This document shows positions 62,451-64,000 of a stretch of DNA of 64,000 nucleotides, one piece after another. Position 1 is the stretch's first letter. Each line of letters starts with the position of its first letter. The position numbers and the translations under genes are program-made. Location of the stretch: assembly GCF_000938265.1 (NCBI RefSeq), contig NZ_JYFC01000001.1:620001-684000 (forward strand), written 5' to 3'. The stretch is from Agreia bicolorata (lineage in GTDB: Bacteria; Actinomycetota; Actinomycetes; Actinomycetales; Microbacteriaceae). The notes below the pieces were generated by a model. That model worked only from the letters and a program-made list of their open reading frames with translations. It was not told where the DNA came from and searched no databases.

Positions 62451-63803
62451 TCAGCCCAGAAAACGCCTCACGACGGAGTCGATCGCGCGAGCGGTGAGGG
62501 CGATCGATTCGAGGTCGATGTGCTCGTCGTTGCCATGGATGAGATGACGGAAGCGGCCATAATCCCACCGCCTCGACAGAACCGAGAAGCCGTAGGCCCG
62601 CCGCCCCTTCGCACGGTAGAAGCGGGCGTCCGATCCTCCGGCAGCGATGATCGGCAGCGGCACTGCTCCGGGGTACGCCTCGTCGATGACCTCCGCGAGC
62701 ACCTCGAAGAGCGGCGTATCCATGGGCGAGACGTTGGCCGGACTGAACGACGCACCGACGACATCCACGATCTCGATGTGCCGCATCAGGTCACCGAGCG
62801 CCGACATGACATACGCGTCGACCTCCTCTGGAGACACTCCGGGCAGTTGCCTGATGTCGAGGTCGATACTGGCCTCACCCGGGATGACGTTGATGGCGTC
62901 GCCCGCCCTGATCACGTTGGGCGAGATGGTCGTGTGCGTCGTAGCGTGCGCGTAGCCGGCCAGTTCGCCGAGCTCCGGCAGAGCACCGAGGATCTCGGCG
63001 ACGGAGGTGAGCCGGCGCGACACCTCCGGGTCGAGGTCGAGCGCGTCGACGTAGCGCGGCCAGTAGTCGCCGATGACAGCGCGCGGCGCGAAACGCGTGA
63101 GCCGGGTCACGGCTTCGGCCGCGATCACACCGGCGTTCGACGAGCCCCACGGCGCCGAGCCGTGACCGGGGATTCCGCGGATCAGCAGCCGGCGCCGGGC
63201 CAATCCCTTCTCCCCCACCGTCACCGTCACCGAGTGCGGCGTGCCGGCCGAGCCACCGACAGGCACCCCTCCGGACTCGGTGAGCACGTAGTCGGCGTCG
63301 ATGAGTTCGGGGTGGTGCCGCATAAGCCACTCGATGCCGAGGCGGCTGCCACCCTCCTCGTCGGCGACCGCGACGAACACGAGGTCGCCCCGCAAGGCGC
63401 GACCTTCGGATGCGACGGCCCGCGTCGCGACGGCGTAGGCGGCCGTCAAGTAGAGCATGTCGAGCGTTCCGCGACCGTAGAGCTCGTCGCCAACAATATC
63501 TGCGGCGAACGGGTCATGACTCCAACCACCGTGCATCACGGGCACGACGTCGATGTGCCCCACGAGAGCGAGCGATGGTGCGTGAGGATCCGTGCCGGGG
63601 ATGCGCACAACCAGGGTTGCTCGACCGGGCGCCGATTCCACGACGACGGGGTCGACATCGACGCCGTCGAAGAAACGCCGCAAGACGTCTGTGTTCCTGA
63701 TCTCCTGGCCCGACGCGTAGGTTCCGTCGTTCACGCACGCGCTGCGGATGAGCTCGCGCAGCAGCGCGAGAGCCTCGTCGCCGAGGGATGGGGAGTCGAT
63801 CAT
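62451..63803 (-). CDS. M20-family metallopeptidase
   Basis: A 450-residue dizinc hydrolase of the M20/ArgE/DapE/CPG2 group. Metal and catalytic motifs are LVGHIDVVP (His, catalytic Asp), GRGTLDM (bridging Asp) and AVADEEGGS (Glu-Glu). A dimerisation domain follows (GHGSAPWGSSNAGV..) and a C-terminal metal His near HLIHGNDEHI. Substrates could be dipeptides, acyl amino acids or carbamates. The ATG at 63803 has both a GGAG element and TAAGTT six bases upstream. It is 39 bases upstream of the ABC-F gene start. Confidence 0.9.
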   Translation of the reverse strand: MIDSPSLGDEALALLRELIRSACVNDGTYASGQEIRNTDVLRRFFDGVDVDPVVVESAPGRATLVVRIPGTDPHAPSLALVGHIDVVPVMHGGWSHDPFAADIVGDELYGRGTLDMLYLTAAYAVATRAVASEGRALRGDLVFVAVADEEGGSRLGIEWLMRHHPELIDADYVLTESGGVPVGGSAGTPHSVTVTVGEKGLARRRLLIRGIPGHGSAPWGSSNAGVIAAEAVTRLTRFAPRAVIGDYWPRYVDALDLDPEVSRRLTSVAEILGALPELGELAGYAHATTHTTISPNVIRAGDAINVIPGEASIDLDIRQLPGVSPEEVDAYVMSALGDLMRHIEIVDVVGASFSPANVSPMDTPLFEVLAEVIDEAYPGAVPLPIIAAGGSDARFYRAKGRRAYGFSVLSRRWDYGRFRHLIHGNDEHIDLESIALTARAIDSVVRRFLG

Positions 63804-63809
63804 CGCTCC

Positions 63810-63815
63810 AACTTA
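63810..63815 (-). promoter_or_regulatory. -10 hexamer of the M20 gene
   Basis: TAAGTT on the minus strand, six bases before the ATG at 63803. GGAG lies two bases from the start, so leaderless initiation is likely but not certain. Confidence 0.35.
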
Positions 63816-63861
63816 TCGCTCCACGCGGGCGCCATCGTCATGAGGCGGGCCCGAGCCCCGG

Positions 63862-63867
63862 TAGCGT
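63862..63867 (+). promoter_or_regulatory. -10 hexamer of apt, probable leaderless start
   Basis: TAGCGT ends six bases before the ATG at 63874. Confidence 0.35.
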
Positions 63868-63873
63868 GAAGGC

Positions 63874-64000
63874 ATGCCCGCTGAAACAACCGCCGAACTC
63901 ATCGACGCCCACTTGCTCACCGTGCAGGACTTCCCGAGCGAGGGGATCCTCTTCCGCGACGTCACGTCGGTCTACGCGAACGGCGAGGCGTTCGCCTCTG
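63874..64000 (+). CDS. apt: Adenine phosphoribosyltransferase, N-terminal part
   Basis: First 42 codons of a gene running off the right edge. The sequence LTVQDFPSEGILFRDVTSVYANGEAFA matches the start of Apt, where DFPxxGIxFRDxT is the conserved opening. Apt salvages adenine with PRPP to AMP. The PRPP-binding loop lies outside the window. Other phosphoribosyltransferases do not share this exact opening. Confidence 0.8.
   Translation, partial: MPAETTAELIDAHLLTVQDFPSEGILFRDVTSVYANGEAFAS

Overview
The window is a contiguous chromosomal segment from a high-GC Gram-positive bacterium. It is most likely a member of Microbacteriaceae (Actinomycetota). The reasons are the strong G/C bias at third codon positions, frequent GTG and TTG starts, many GTGA/ATGA stop-start overlaps, a mycoredoxin-type CGYC glutaredoxin, a DUF222-HNH (13E12-type) gene, a DtxR/IdeR-type iron box, and the gene order eno-ftsB-DUF501-S8 peptidase. 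There is no rRNA, CRISPR array, prophage or intact insertion sequence. No gene-free stretch exceeds 300 bases; the longest is about 280 bases, at 55447-55728, and holds two terminator-like hairpins.

Layout, left to right. 1-1506: the start of an amylosucrase gene and a divergent alpha/beta hydrolase. 1557-6706 (minus): a tightly packed unit eno > ftsB > DUF501 > S8 peptidase (frameshifted) > NDH-2. 6805-9545: a DHA2 drug exporter with its MarR repressor, and a second MarR gene. 9549-18083: hisS/mazG, a CPBP membrane protease, a NarL-type two-component system and mfd. 18176-22986: a small membrane protein (frameshifted), pth, L25/Ctc, a membrane protein, and a divergent EamA exporter/LysR pair. 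23123-28983: gnd, then an amino-acid-type ABC importer in one unit with a YtcJ-like amidohydrolase. 29104-32187: a small membrane protein, mycoredoxin, prs and glmU. 32332-36298: two LysM lipoproteins on either side of a repeat-flanked DUF222-HNH gene, then an iron-regulated siderophore-interacting protein.

36408-42439 (minus) is the most interesting block: a six-gene operon with an ACS-type anion transporter, a DAK-family kinase, RpiB-like and TpiA-like isomerases, a PF01261 TIM barrel and a 6PGDH-like oxidoreductase. The set matches the known D-apionate route (ApnO > OiaC > LerK > EryH > EryI), which converts the apiose-derived acid through L-erythrulose to D-erythrose 4-phosphate. I infer the function from family membership and order; no D-apiose dehydrogenase or lactonase is present here.

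After it come a TetR/MMPL exporter pair, a FadR-type GntR gene overlapping a cardiolipin synthase, hutH with a divergent IclR regulator around a 24-bp perfect palindrome, and a TetR/MDR oxidoreductase pair with twin palindromic operators. Then follow a 5'-3' exonuclease, a 34-codon tautomerase remnant, four poorly characterised genes, tRNA-Gln, a MarR gene abutting an exported-protein gene, a lipoprotein (frameshifted), argG, an ABC-F ATPase (frameshifted), an M20 peptidase and the beginning of apt.

Two features run through the whole window. At least thirteen genes have a TANNNT-like -10 hexamer ending 6-7 bases before the start codon, which predicts leaderless transcripts. Four genes carry single-base frame breaks, three of them at six-base homopolymers where five bases would restore the family sequence, so sequencing indels must be excluded before any biological reading.
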